Positions 50,851-59,523 of a stretch of 64,000 nt of DNA are shown here, in pieces (the first letter of the stretch is position 1; each line of letters begins with the position of its first letter). The position numbers and the translations under genes were made by a program. Origin of the DNA: Rhodococcus_F sp040656415 (GTDB taxonomy: Bacteria > Actinomycetota > Actinomycetes > Mycobacteriales > Mycobacteriaceae); assembly GCF_040656415.1 (NCBI RefSeq), contig NZ_JBFAMC010000001.1, positions 434,001 to 498,000 on the forward strand. The letters are read 5' to 3'. The notes beneath the pieces were generated by a model that searched no databases, was not told the origin of the DNA, and saw nothing but the letters and a program-made list of their open reading frames with translations.

Positions 50851-50905
50851 CCGGGCGGGCCGGAAGTCTCGCCACGCGACGACACGTCCATGGTCTCCGA
50901 ACGAG

Positions 50906-51352
50906 TCACGGACAGATCATGATGTGGTCCCGGTCCTTCGGGTCGACGAGGATCGAGATGGTTGCGCCGGGAACGAAGCGGGTGAGGTTCTCGCGCCGCA
51001 CTTCGTAGAGGACACGCCCGCTGTAGCTCTCCGACCCCGGTACCGTCAGCTCGAGGTCCAGCTCGGTCAACTCTCCGTTGTCGACGGTGCGACGAACCGG
51101 GGTGATGTGCTCGATTTTGGCCCAGCCCTCCAGCCCGTGCCGTTCGAGTTTGCGATCCTCGCGGCTGGGTCGCTCGGCGGCCATCATCGAGAACCCGAGC
51201 GCCGAACCGAAGGCGGCGAGCAATCCCATGATCTGGTATGGAATGGTGGCTGGAGGCGTGAGTTGGACCAGCCATCCAAGCCAGAGGGCGAGGACGACGA
51301 CGTAGCCGGCTGTGACATAGCAGACGTTCTTCACGATGCGCTGGTGATTCAT
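50906..51352 (-). CDS. Two-helix membrane protein with beta C-terminal domain
   Basis: A 148-aa hypothetical protein. Two helices (VTAGYVVVLALWLGWLVQL near 14-32; MGLLAAFGSALGFSMMAA near 42-59) precede a cytoplasmic or outside beta domain (AKIEHITPVRRTVDNGELTELDLELTV, YEVRRENLTRFVPGATISILVDPKD) that resembles the DUF3592 type. ATG at 51352 after GGAGGAA, a strong site. Divergent from the methyltransferase gene. Confidence 0.8.
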   Translation of the reverse strand: MNHQRIVKNVCYVTAGYVVVLALWLGWLVQLTPPATIPYQIMGLLAAFGSALGFSMMAAERPSREDRKLERHGLEGWAKIEHITPVRRTVDNGELTELDLELTVPGSESYSGRVLYEVRRENLTRFVPGATISILVDPKDRDHIMICP

Positions 51353-51568
51353 CGTTTTCCTCCACTTTCAGGTTAACCGTTGAGGCATGTCGGCGTGCCC
51401 GGTCGCCGGCTCCCGTTAGAGTCGAGTGTCGGAAGCACAGAAGAGAGTGTGGAGGCGGGACTGTATGGCGTGGCGTCGGGTGCCGATAGGGTGTGGACAC
51501 GGGCACAATTCGCCGGACCGCGCACCGATGCGCCGCCGCAGCCGATTCGGACGAGAGGCTCTGTCATC

Positions 51569-52261
51569 GTGAGCGGAGTCGAGCCGAAAGTGGTTCACGC
51601 CCATGCGGCCGAACCGGGACCGACCGAATGGGGCGAGAACCCGAACGGCGTGGGACCGTGGAGCGAAGAACACGACACCCCTGTTCCATCGGATTCCCAC
51701 TTCGATCCCGAACTGCTTTCCGGCGGCGACCGCCGCAACGTCGTCGACGCGTACCGCTACTGGAAGCGGGAAGCGATCGTGGCGGACATCGACGGACGGC
51801 GTCACCCTCTGCACATAGCTATCGAGAACTTCGGCCATGACGCCAATATCGGGACGGTGGTCCGTACTGCCAACGCATTTGCGGCCGCGGCGGTCCACAT
51901 CGTGGGCCGGCGACGCTGGAACAGGCGAGGCGCGATGGTCACCGATCGATACCAGCACATCTTCCACCACACGGATATCCGCGGATTGCTGGAGTTCGCA
52001 CACGAGCGAGGTCTCACCGTTGTAGCGGTGGACAACACTCCAGGTTCGGTCCCGCTGGAGACGACCAGTTTGCCACGTGACTGTTTGCTGCTGTTCGGCC
52101 AGGAAGGGCCCGGGGTTACCGAAGAGGCAAAAGATGTTGCGGCGATGACGGTCTCGATCGCGCAGTTCGGTTCCACCCGCAGTATCAATGCCGGTGTCGC
52201 AGCCGGAATCGCCATGCACGCATGGATTTGCCAGCATGCAGACCTCGGCAAAGCCTGGTAG
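51569..52261 (+). CDS. SpoU/TrmH-family RNA 2'-O-methyltransferase
   Basis: SPOUT-fold methyltransferase of 230 aa that methylates a ribose in tRNA or rRNA using S-adenosylmethionine. The three SpoU motifs are seen: IENFGHDANIGTVVRTANAF near 92, LLLFGQEGPGVTEEA near 175, and STRSINAGVAAGIAMHAW near 203. The trefoil knot should form from motifs 2 and 3. GTG at 51569 is chosen; the frame stays open to 51380 but that stretch lacks family similarity. Similar to Rv0380c. Confidence 0.9.
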   Translation: MSGVEPKVVHAHAAEPGPTEWGENPNGVGPWSEEHDTPVPSDSHFDPELLSGGDRRNVVDAYRYWKREAIVADIDGRRHPLHIAIENFGHDANIGTVVRTANAFAAAAVHIVGRRRWNRRGAMVTDRYQHIFHHTDIRGLLEFAHERGLTVVAVDNTPGSVPLETTSLPRDCLLLFGQEGPGVTEEAKDVAAMTVSIAQFGSTRSINAGVAAGIAMHAWICQHADLGKAW

Positions 52262-52317
52262 CGCGACACTCTATGGCCGCAGGCGCAAGATCAACCGAAT
52301 AGGAGAGATCAACTCCC

Positions 52318-53433
52318 ATGCAGGACATCTGGGCGGGAAGGGCGGACGCCGCCGAAGCAGCGGTGATCAGCAGGCACCTTCGTCGTCTGTGGGCTCTACC
52401 GGGTACCGCCTTGGGTGTCGTGGCATGGCCACCGGTAAGACGCGAAAGGCTCTTCTTCAGCTGGCACTACTGGTGGCAGGCGCACCTTCTCGACTGCGCT
52501 GTCGATGCACTCGAACGGGATCCGACCTCTCGCCGTCGACGCCGCTTCGTGAGAGTGGCTCGCAGCATCCGGTTGCGTAATCTGTCGGGCTGGACCAACA
52601 ACTACTACGACGACATGGCCTGGCTCGGGATTGCGCTCGAGCGAGCTCAGCGAATGCACTTCATAGATAACAGAAGTGCGGTGGAGATCCTCGAGTCTCA
52701 GCTGTTCGACGCGTGGGCTCCCGGGAGTGGTGGTGGCATCCCGTGGAGGAAGGGATCGGACTTCTACAACGCTCCTTCCAACGGCCCTGCCGGGATCATG
52801 CTGGCGCGCACCGGCAAACTGTGGCGCGCCCAAGCAATGGCAGACTGGATCGACGACACGCTCCGGGACACGAACACCAATCTGATCGCCGATGGCATTC
52901 GTTCGAGCGGCCGCCTGGAGCGCAAGGTCTACTCCTACTGTCAGGGAGTCGTTCTCGGACTCGATACCGAACTTGCCGTGCGTCTGGGCTCACCGCGACA
53001 TCGCAACAGGATCCACCGTCTCGTAGACGCCATCGGCGAGCATCTTGCCCCAGCCGGAATCATCGAAGGGGGCGGAGGGGGAGACGGAGGCCTGTTCAAC
53101 GGGATCCTCGCACGGTATCTGGCACTGACCGCGGTGATGCTGCCGTGGGAGTCGCCCGCAGATATCCGGGCGCGGGAGACGGCAGCCCGGATCGTGCTCG
53201 AATCGGCGACCGCGGCCTGGGAGAACAGGCTACAGATCGAGGGCCAACCGCTTTTCGGACATGACTGGGCCAAGCAGGCGCAACTACCTGGAACGGGGTC
53301 GGCAATCGCGACGTTCACCGAGGGATCCGTGCGTTCGTCCGCCATCCCGGAACGGGATCTGTCCGTCCAACTGGGTGGCTGGATGTTGATGGAGGCAGCG
53401 TTCACGGTCTCGGCTGCGGGATATCCGCGGTAG
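52318..53433 (+). CDS. Glycoside hydrolase family 76 protein (Rv0365c-like)
   Basis: Predicted endo-alpha-1,6-mannanase-type hydrolase of 371 aa. The catalytic Asp-Asp pair is in TNNYYDDMAWLG (Asp98, Asp99), and other GH76 features are GGGIPWRKGSDFYNAPSNGPA near 140 and YSYCQGVVLGLD near 205. It has no signal peptide, unlike extracellular mannanases, so a role in intracellular lipomannan or glycan turnover is possible. ATG at 52318 with GGAGAG. Follows the methyltransferase by 56 bp. Confidence 0.9.
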   Translation: MQDIWAGRADAAEAAVISRHLRRLWALPGTALGVVAWPPVRRERLFFSWHYWWQAHLLDCAVDALERDPTSRRRRRFVRVARSIRLRNLSGWTNNYYDDMAWLGIALERAQRMHFIDNRSAVEILESQLFDAWAPGSGGGIPWRKGSDFYNAPSNGPAGIMLARTGKLWRAQAMADWIDDTLRDTNTNLIADGIRSSGRLERKVYSYCQGVVLGLDTELAVRLGSPRHRNRIHRLVDAIGEHLAPAGIIEGGGGGDGGLFNGILARYLALTAVMLPWESPADIRARETAARIVLESATAAWENRLQIEGQPLFGHDWAKQAQLPGTGSAIATFTEGSVRSSAIPERDLSVQLGGWMLMEAAFTVSAAGYPR

Positions 53434-53468
53434 TAACCGGGGCGGATACGTCGAGCTTGCCCCGGGGG

Positions 53469-54356
53469 CTATGAGTCCGAGTTCACAGTGGTGGTGTCTG
53501 CTTCTTCGTCTGTGGCAACCGACCTCGAACGGGAATCTGCCCGCATCCGCCGGAACAGCCGAATCGATACCACCGCTAGCGCCACAAGCACCACCGCCAG
53601 TAGCACGCTGAGATCGGAGAATTTCCGTGCGAGTTCGGCTGCGGCGACCTGCAGGGAGAACTGCTCGTCGACACTCATCACTGCTCCGAGGTTCGCCGTT
53701 CCCTCAGTGACCAGGAACAGCACTCCGATGGCGATGAACAACAGGCCTGAGATCAGAGATGTCGAGTGGACCGTCAGTGGGCCGAGTCGAATCGCCCGGC
53801 CCCGAAGCCAACTTCGTCGCCCGAGGTCGAATCGGTCCCAGAGCAGGGCGAGTATGAACAAGGGAACCGCCATACCCAAGGCGTATATCCCCATCAGAAC
53901 TGCGCCGTACCCTGCGGCGCCGCCGACGATGGCGACGGTGAGGACACTACCGAGCAGCGGACCCGAGCAGAATCCCGCGAACCCGTACACGGCGCCGAGC
54001 GCGTACACCGATACCGAACCAGAGATGCCTATCGATTTCGACGCTCGCTGGGCCGGAGCGAATGCGAAGCCCTTTCCCAGAATGGCAAAGAGTCCGAGGA
54101 CGATCAGAACAGTGCCGCTGATCAGGGTTGTGACTGTGCGATGCTCTGTGAGCGCCGAGCCCATCAACCCCACTCCAGCTCCGAGCGGCATGAGGACGGT
54201 GGCCAGTCCGGCGTAGAAGACCGCGGTACGCATCGCGAGACGGCCGACTCCGTCGAACGCGTACGCAAAGAAGGACGGTAGTAACAGCGCCGAGCAAGGG
54301 CTTACGAGAGAAAGTAGGCCACCGAAGAAGGCACCCAGCAATCCGATGTTCGTCAT
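53469..54356 (-). CDS. CcdA/DsbD-type membrane thiol-electron transporter
   Basis: Six- to seven-helix protein of 295 aa that passes electrons from cytoplasmic thioredoxin across the membrane. The redox cysteines are Cys21 in LVSPCSALLLPSFF and Cys130 in GFAGFCSGPLLGS, placed in helices 1 and 4 as in CcdA. After the last helix there is a short hydrophilic tail. Starts in an ATGA overlap with the stop of the DsbA-like gene, so the two are coupled and likely form one thiol-redox pathway outside the membrane. Confidence 0.9.
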   Translation of the reverse strand: MTNIGLLGAFFGGLLSLVSPCSALLLPSFFAYAFDGVGRLAMRTAVFYAGLATVLMPLGAGVGLMGSALTEHRTVTTLISGTVLIVLGLFAILGKGFAFAPAQRASKSIGISGSVSVYALGAVYGFAGFCSGPLLGSVLTVAIVGGAAGYGAVLMGIYALGMAVPLFILALLWDRFDLGRRSWLRGRAIRLGPLTVHSTSLISGLLFIAIGVLFLVTEGTANLGAVMSVDEQFSLQVAAAELARKFSDLSVLLAVVLVALAVVSIRLFRRMRADSRSRSVATDEEADTTTVNSDS

Positions 54357-55072
54357 CGCTGCGCAAGTCCTGCGGCCCGATCAATTACTTGTTCGAAATG
54401 CGCAAGGGGCTGGGCCCCGAGAATGGGGTTGCCGTTGATGATGAATGCGGGGGTGCTGGAGATGCCGATCGTTTGCGCGTTCAACACGTCTCGTGAGATC
54501 GACTGGTCGTATTGGGTACTCGCGGCATCGCGATCGAATCGTTCGAGGTCGGGCACACCAGCCTCTGCGGCAAAATCGTGTAGGGCTTGCGGGGTCAGGT
54601 CAGCACGACCACCGGTCGGTGACTGCGCATACACCGCTTTGTTGAACTCCCAGAATTTGCCCTGTGCGGCGGCGGCGCGACCCGCGCGGGCTGCCGCGAT
54701 CGATTGCTCACCGAAGATCGGCAGGTCGCGCCATTCGATTCGCAGCACGCCTTCGTTCACGTACTTCTCGACCAACGCCGGTTCGGTGTCGCGGCTGAAC
54801 ACGGCGCAGAACTGGCAGCGGTAGTCCGCATATTCCACCAACACCACGGGGGCGTCCGCGGACCCCAGCGAGAGGGGGTCACCGCTGATGCGGCGTGACT
54901 GATCGCCAACCGGTCCCATCACGGCGGCCTCTGGCTGCGCCGCTGTCTCAGATGCCCCTTCCCTGTTCTGGCCGATCAAGAGGAATCCGCCGAGCACGAC
55001 GGCCACCAGTAGCAAGATGCCGAGCAGCCAAACTTGTCTGCGGATTCCAGGGTCGTAGCGTCTTGATCCCAC
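54353..55072 (-). CDS. Membrane-anchored DsbA-like thiol-disulfide oxidoreductase
   Basis: A 239-aa protein with a single N-terminal helix (VWLLGILLLVAVVLGGFLLIG, about 14-34) and an outside thioredoxin fold of the DsbA_2/DsbG type. The active site is CQFC (Cys86, Cys89) in EYADYRCQFCAVFS, and the cis-proline loop is GISSTPAFIINGNP near 210. Expected to oxidise or isomerise disulfides in secreted proteins. GTG start at 55072 with GAGAGG. The next gene encodes CcdA, which would re-reduce it, so an isomerase role is plausible. Several cysteine-containing secreted proteins in this window are possible substrates. Confidence 0.9.
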   Translation of the reverse strand: MGSRRYDPGIRRQVWLLGILLLVAVVLGGFLLIGQNREGASETAAQPEAAVMGPVGDQSRRISGDPLSLGSADAPVVLVEYADYRCQFCAVFSRDTEPALVEKYVNEGVLRIEWRDLPIFGEQSIAAARAGRAAAAQGKFWEFNKAVYAQSPTGGRADLTPQALHDFAAEAGVPDLERFDRDAASTQYDQSISRDVLNAQTIGISSTPAFIINGNPILGAQPLAHFEQVIDRAAGLAQR

Positions 55073-55502
55073 AGATGACCTCTCGAGCAGATTGGCGTCT
55101 ACACGCCTCTACACGCCATCAGGATTGCCACTACAACCACCGAGGGATGAGTCTTGTGGTGGGGACTGCCCTCGGTTTGATTGAGGAATAGTCAAATCCT
55201 GCCCATCCAGGGTCGTCAGGTACTTCGGACACTGGTACGTCGAGGCGACGGTTCCGGGGCCGATGTCGGCGGGTCGATCGGGAGCTTTCCCTTGTAGAAC
55301 GCCGTTTCAGCCCGCACCAACGCTACCAGATTCGGCGGATTGGGAGCCTGCCGGTGAATCTGGGCGGATGCGATCAGCTTGTGAGTTGTTGCCATCTTCG
55401 TCGTATGGGGCCCGAACTCTCAAGTCGCCGTCGCTCGAGGCGGAAGTGGCTCCGCGCCGCGCCCGAACCAGTCGCCGTAGCAGGTCCGGGCCGGCGAGTG
55501 CG
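55073..55502. other. 430-bp interval between DedA and dsbA genes
   Basis: No convincing gene except one short minus-strand frame (55216-55395). It also contains the promoter and GAGAGG site of the dsbA-like gene. Confidence 0.4.
55216..55395 (-). CDS. Possible small hypothetical protein (59 aa)
   Basis: Minus-strand frame from ATG at 55395 to TGA at 55216. The product begins MATTHKLIASAQIHRQAPNP and ends in a Pro/Ser/Arg tail. Normal GC-rich actinobacterial codon pattern, but only a weak ribosome site. I do not recognise it; it may be spurious. Confidence 0.3.
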   Translation of the reverse strand: MATTHKLIASAQIHRQAPNPPNLVALVRAETAFYKGKLPIDPPTSAPEPSPRRTSVRST

Positions 55503-56168
55503 CTAGTCCAGTACCTCTTCTACCGTCACATCCTCTACCGGCCGCGCCATCTCCTGGCGGTAGTGCCAGGCTCCGAGGGCAGTGCCGATCAGCAGGAGGG
55601 CGACCAGGATCGTGACTACGGCCGGCATCAGCCAGGGCACCTGGTTGAGGAATCCGCCTGCGTAGAAGCCGATCAGCAACAGCACAGGCGCCCACAAGAC
55701 TGCTCCGATGCTGCTCGCGACGGTGTATCTGGTGTGGTTCATTCGCGCCGCGCCCGCAACCAGTGGGCACAGGGTGCGCACCCACGGAATCCATCGAGCG
55801 ACGAGAACTGCCCAGAAGCCATGCCGCTCCAACAGAATGTTGACGCGGTGGAGGTTCGTGTAGTTGAGGTACTTGCCGCCCTTGCGCGCGAGGATGTGGT
55901 TGCCGCTTCGGTGACCGATCGCGTACCCCACCTGGTTACCGCAGACAGCGGCGATAATCGCCCCTACGGACAGCGCCCATACGTGCCCGGTGCCCGACGC
56001 ATGATTGGCGAGGATGATCCCAGCGGTGATCAGCATCGAGTCGCCTGGAAGGAAGAGGCCCAGGATCACCGCACACTCGATGAACACGAACGACAGGACA
56101 ATCAACCAAACCAGTGTGGGCCCGGCCGACGCGACAAACCCGAAACCTTCCGATGCCGAGACGACCAT
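55503..56168 (-). CDS. DedA-family membrane protein
   Basis: SNARE-associated/VTT-domain protein of 221 aa, a family involved in undecaprenyl-phosphate or phospholipid flipping and proton-coupled homeostasis. Motifs: LGLFLPGDSMLITAGI near 40 with the conserved acid, GNQVGYAIGHRSG near 78, ARWIPWVRTLCPLVAGAARMNHTRY near 125, all DedA-typical (F/Y-x-R and G-x-x-x-M-x4-F pattern). ATG at 56168 is chosen. The second DedA gene begins upstream at 56959; 26 bp separate the genes. Confidence 0.9.
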   Translation of the reverse strand: MVVSASEGFGFVASAGPTLVWLIVLSFVFIECAVILGLFLPGDSMLITAGIILANHASGTGHVWALSVGAIIAAVCGNQVGYAIGHRSGNHILARKGGKYLNYTNLHRVNILLERHGFWAVLVARWIPWVRTLCPLVAGAARMNHTRYTVASSIGAVLWAPVLLLIGFYAGGFLNQVPWLMPAVVTILVALLLIGTALGAWHYRQEMARPVEDVTVEEVLD

Positions 56169-56194
56169 CGTCAGCGAGCTACCCCCGATTGTGT

Positions 56195-56959
56195 TCAGCT
56201 CGAGGAAGTGGGATCAGTCGGTGCGGCGACCGGTTGCGTGTACTCGGCGGTGGAGCCGGCGCCTCGGCGGGACTTCAGGAAGCGCTTCACCACCTCGACG
56301 ATGATCGGTACCACGGACACGAAAACGATCAACAGGAAGATCACGTCGACATTGGCGCGGATGAACTCGATCTGGCCGAGTAGATAGCCGAGAAGCGTGA
56401 CACCGGTGCCCCACAGGATGCCGCCCACGACGTTGTAGGTCAGAAATAGCGAGTACTTCATCTTCGACGCGCCGGCAACGACCGGCGCGTACGTTCGCAC
56501 GATCGGGACGAACCTGGCGAGGATGATCGTGATCCCACCGTACTTCTCGAAGAAGGCGTGAGACTCGTCGATGTACTTCTTCTTGAACACCCGTGCGTCG
56601 TTGGTCTTGAACAGGGCGGTTCCTCCCTTGCCGCCGATGAAGTAGCCCACCTGGTCGCCGAGGATGGCGGCGATCGGGATCAGGACGAGCAGCACTCCGA
56701 TTGGGGCGAAGGGTTCGATCTCCGTCGACTTCGACGCGGCGATGAGACCTGCGGTAAAGAGGAGGGAGTCGCCGGGGAGTAAGGGGAACAGCAGTCCGGA
56801 CTCGATGAAGACGACGAGGAGGAGTCCGATTAGGACCCAGGTGCCGAAGGAGTTGAGGAGGTTGACGGGGTCGAGGAACCCCGGCAACAACGCCAGGTTG
56901 GTCACGGAATCCGATGCTGCCTGCACAATCACGCGTATTAGCGTACCGGTAGTCGACAT
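56195..56959 (-). CDS. DedA-family membrane protein (Rv0364-like)
   Basis: VTT-domain protein of 254 aa with the same layout as its neighbour: FPLLPGDSLLFTAGLIAAS near 58, GDQVGYFIGGKGG near 101, ARFVPIVRTYAPVVAGASKMKYSLF near 148, two re-entrant hairpins and a C-terminal polar tail (GSTAEYTQPVAAPTDP). Divergent from fba, matching the Rv0363c/Rv0364 arrangement. Likely an undecaprenyl-phosphate or lipid transporter; the adjacent paralogue suggests partial redundancy. Confidence 0.9.
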   Translation of the reverse strand: MSTTGTLIRVIVQAASDSVTNLALLPGFLDPVNLLNSFGTWVLIGLLLVVFIESGLLFPLLPGDSLLFTAGLIAASKSTEIEPFAPIGVLLVLIPIAAILGDQVGYFIGGKGGTALFKTNDARVFKKKYIDESHAFFEKYGGITIILARFVPIVRTYAPVVAGASKMKYSLFLTYNVVGGILWGTGVTLLGYLLGQIEFIRANVDVIFLLIVFVSVVPIIVEVVKRFLKSRRGAGSTAEYTQPVAAPTDPTSSS

Positions 56960-57136
56960 CTGCTCGGATACGGCGGATCATCGAGGTCGCGTCGTTTCGC
57001 TGATCGGCGGAATCGAGGCGCTCGAGAGCCTCTGTGAGGTGTACGACGTTGGTATTGCCATACTGCTAGGACCACACTGTGCGCCGCGCTTGATCGCGCC
57101 CGCCCGGAATCAACTCGATTATGGAGGACTGCCGCC

Positions 57137-58171
57137 GTGCCAATCGCAACTCCCGAGGTCTATGCCGAGATGCTTGGTCGAGCCAAGGAGCACTCTTTCG
57201 CTTTCCCGGCTATCAACTGCACTTCTTCCGAGACCATCAACGCCGCGATCAAGGGTTTCGCAGACGCCGGAAGCGACGGCATCATCCAGTTCTCGACCGG
57301 GGGTGCGGAATTCGGTTCGGGTCTGGGCGTCAAGGACATGGTGACCGGCGCTGTCGCGCTTGCTGAGTTCGCACACGTGATCGCCGACAAGTACGACGTC
57401 ACGATCGCGCTCCACACCGATCACTGCCCGAAGGAGAAGCTGGACGGTTTCGTGCGTCCACTGCTCGAGATTTCTCGCCAGCGGGTGAGCGAAGGCCGCA
57501 ACCCGTTGTTCCAGTCCCACATGTGGGACGGCTCAGCTGTGCCGATCGACGAGAATCTGGTGATCGCGAAGGAACTGCTGGCGTTGTCGAAGGCGGCGAA
57601 CATCATCCTCGAGGTCGAGATCGGCGTCGTTGGTGGCGAAGAGGACGGTGTCGAAGCCGAGATCAACGACAAGCTGTACACGTCGCGCGAAGACTTCGAG
57701 AAGACCGTCGACGTCCTGGGGGTCGGTGAGCACGGCAGGTACCTGCTCGCTGCGACGTTCGGCAACGTGCACGGCGTCTACAAGCCGGGCAACGTCAAAC
57801 TCGATCCCGAGGTTCTCAACGCCGGGCAGAAGGCTGCTGCCGCGAAGCTGGGTCTGGCTTCCGATGCGAAGCCGTTCGACTTCGTGTTCCACGGCGGATC
57901 AGGTTCGCTGAAGTCCGAGATCGATGAAGCGCTGAGCTACGGCGTCATCAAGATGAACGTCGACACCGACACCCAGTACGCGTTCAGCCGTCCGATCGCC
58001 GGACACATGTTCACCAACTACGACGGTGTGCTCAAGGTCGACAACGAAGTCGGCAACAAGAAGGTCTACGACCCGCGCAGTTACCTGAAGAAGGCCGAGG
58101 CCGGCATGACCGCCCGTGTCATCGAGGCCTGCAACGACCTGAAGTCCACTGGACGCTCCGTTTCGAAGTAG
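57137..58171 (+). CDS. fba: Fructose-bisphosphate aldolase class II
   Basis: Zinc-dependent glycolytic/gluconeogenic aldolase of 344 aa (same length as M. tuberculosis Rv0363c), splitting fructose 1,6-bisphosphate. Zn ligands include His in ALHTDHCPK near 95 and His in GVHGVYKPGNVKLD near 215 and FVFHGGSGS near 255; catalytic Asp is in the HTDH loop. GTG at 57137 after GGAGGACT. Divergent from the DedA gene. Confidence 0.97.
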   Translation: MPIATPEVYAEMLGRAKEHSFAFPAINCTSSETINAAIKGFADAGSDGIIQFSTGGAEFGSGLGVKDMVTGAVALAEFAHVIADKYDVTIALHTDHCPKEKLDGFVRPLLEISRQRVSEGRNPLFQSHMWDGSAVPIDENLVIAKELLALSKAANIILEVEIGVVGGEEDGVEAEINDKLYTSREDFEKTVDVLGVGEHGRYLLAATFGNVHGVYKPGNVKLDPEVLNAGQKAAAAKLGLASDAKPFDFVFHGGSGSLKSEIDEALSYGVIKMNVDTDTQYAFSRPIAGHMFTNYDGVLKVDNEVGNKKVYDPRSYLKKAEAGMTARVIEACNDLKSTGRSVSK

Positions 58172-58229
58172 ACCGGTCCCGCTGGTTTGCCATATCCGGT
58201 GACCACCGCTACCGCGCAACCACCGTCGT

Positions 58230-58979
58230 TCAGAGAGGGTCGCAGATCTTCCAGGAGCCGTCGACCCTTTCAAGGTTGAATGTGCGCCACGATTGCTCGT
58301 TCGGGTCGGCCGTGGTGTGCGCTTCGACTTGCGCGATGGCGGTGTCATCGGTGATCTGCACCGCATCGACGTCGCCGACCACCGGGATGTTCTCCTGGGT
58401 CACGGCGACCCGATGGACCTCAGCAAATTCATTATCGGGAATTTGCTGGTAATACTCGGCCAGGCTGCCGCACGTGCTGGTGCGGAGCGTTGCGAGATCG
58501 CCCTCAGCGAGTGCCGCGACGAACGTGTCGATTGCTCGCTGCACCTGGGCCTGGGGTGAGTTCGCGACCCGGTCGTTGTAAGCCACCGCGCCGGCGGCGA
58601 CGATAGCGGCGAGGACGATGACGCCGGTGGTGACCGCGGCGAACAACCACGGCTTTCTGCGTTTCTTGGCGTTGGGGGCGCGCGGGGGAGTGCTTTGCGC
58701 GGTGGGCAGCACCCGCTGGGGTGTTGCCCTCGAACGGGCCGCGGTAGTCGGCGGCTGCTGCACGGCGCCGGCGGCCGCGGCCGCCTCGGACTCAGCGTTC
58801 GGTTCAGGGGTCTGTGAGGTCGCCTCGAACTTTCCTGGATTCGGTTGCGCCGCCCCGGCCGGTTCTCGTGTCGGCTCTGAGGCCTCATGCCTCGGTTCCG
58901 CTTCTGAAGCCTCGGGCAACGGTGTGGCTTCTGAGGCCTCAGGCCTCGGTGTCGATTCGCCCTTCGTCGGATCCTCCAC
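58230..58979 (-). CDS. Membrane protein with Glu/Pro-rich repeats and outer NTF2-like domain (Rv0361-like)
   Basis: A 249-aa protein. The cytoplasmic N-terminus has imperfect repeats (RPEASEATPLPEASEAEP and related) for about 80 residues and an Ala/Pro region, then one helix (PWLFAAVTTGVIVLAAIVAAGAVAY, about 112-136) and an outside domain of about 110 residues (QVQRAIDTFVAALAEGDLATL, CGSLAEYY, ending SWKICDPL) with the pattern of DUF4878/NTF2-like lumazine-binding folds. GTG at 58979 after GAGGGGCGC. Position between fba and DUF3151 matches Rv0361. Confidence 0.82.
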   Translation of the reverse strand: MEDPTKGESTPRPEASEATPLPEASEAEPRHEASEPTREPAGAAQPNPGKFEATSQTPEPNAESEAAAAAGAVQQPPTTAARSRATPQRVLPTAQSTPPRAPNAKKRRKPWLFAAVTTGVIVLAAIVAAGAVAYNDRVANSPQAQVQRAIDTFVAALAEGDLATLRTSTCGSLAEYYQQIPDNEFAEVHRVAVTQENIPVVGDVDAVQITDDTAIAQVEAHTTADPNEQSWRTFNLERVDGSWKICDPL

Positions 58980-59106
58980 GCGCGCCCCTCGTTCCGCAGA
59001 AATGTCTGTTGGGGGCAGCCTATCGACATCAGTCTGTGGTCGAAGGCAGTTCGAAGGACGCGTGGCGGCCGCAGGCTGATTCTGTCGTACAAGGCAGAAT
59101 GGGCGC

Positions 59107-59523
59107 ATGACGTCTTTCGGTGACCTCCTCGGCCCGCAGCCCACGTTGCTTCCCGGGAACGACGAGGCTGAGTCGGCTTTGTTGAACCATGAGGACCCGG
59201 CTGCCGTCGCAGCCGCCCACCCCACTGCATCGATCGCGTGGGCTTACCTGGCGGAGGCGTCGTTCGACGCGGGGGAAACCGTTGCGGCCTACGCATACGC
59301 GCGCACCGGATACCACCGTGGTCTCGACCAGTTGCGACGCAACGGCTGGAAGGGCTTCGGCCCAGTTCCCTACAGTCATGAACCCAACCGCGGGTTCCTG
59401 CGCTGTGTAGCAGCCCTGGCTAAGTCGGCGAAGGCCATCGGCGAGTCGGACGAGTACGCGCGCTGCCTCGATTTGCTCGAGGACTGCGACCCCCGAGCTG
59501 CCGAAGCGCTTGGCGTCGGCTAG
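59107..59523 (+). CDS. DUF3151 family protein (Rv0360c-like)
   Basis: A 138-aa actinobacterial protein of unknown function. Helical, with WAYLAEASFDAGETVAAYAYARTGYHRGLDQLR near 50-80, GWKGFGPVPYSHEPNRGFLRCV near 82-103, and LLEDCDPRAAEALG at the end, which resemble helical repeats. ATG at 59107. The 3' end overlaps the start of the FUSC-like gene, so the two are probably translated together. Confidence 0.88.
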   Translation: MTSFGDLLGPQPTLLPGNDEAESALLNHEDPAAVAAAHPTASIAWAYLAEASFDAGETVAAYAYARTGYHRGLDQLRRNGWKGFGPVPYSHEPNRGFLRCVAALAKSAKAIGESDEYARCLDLLEDCDPRAAEALGVG

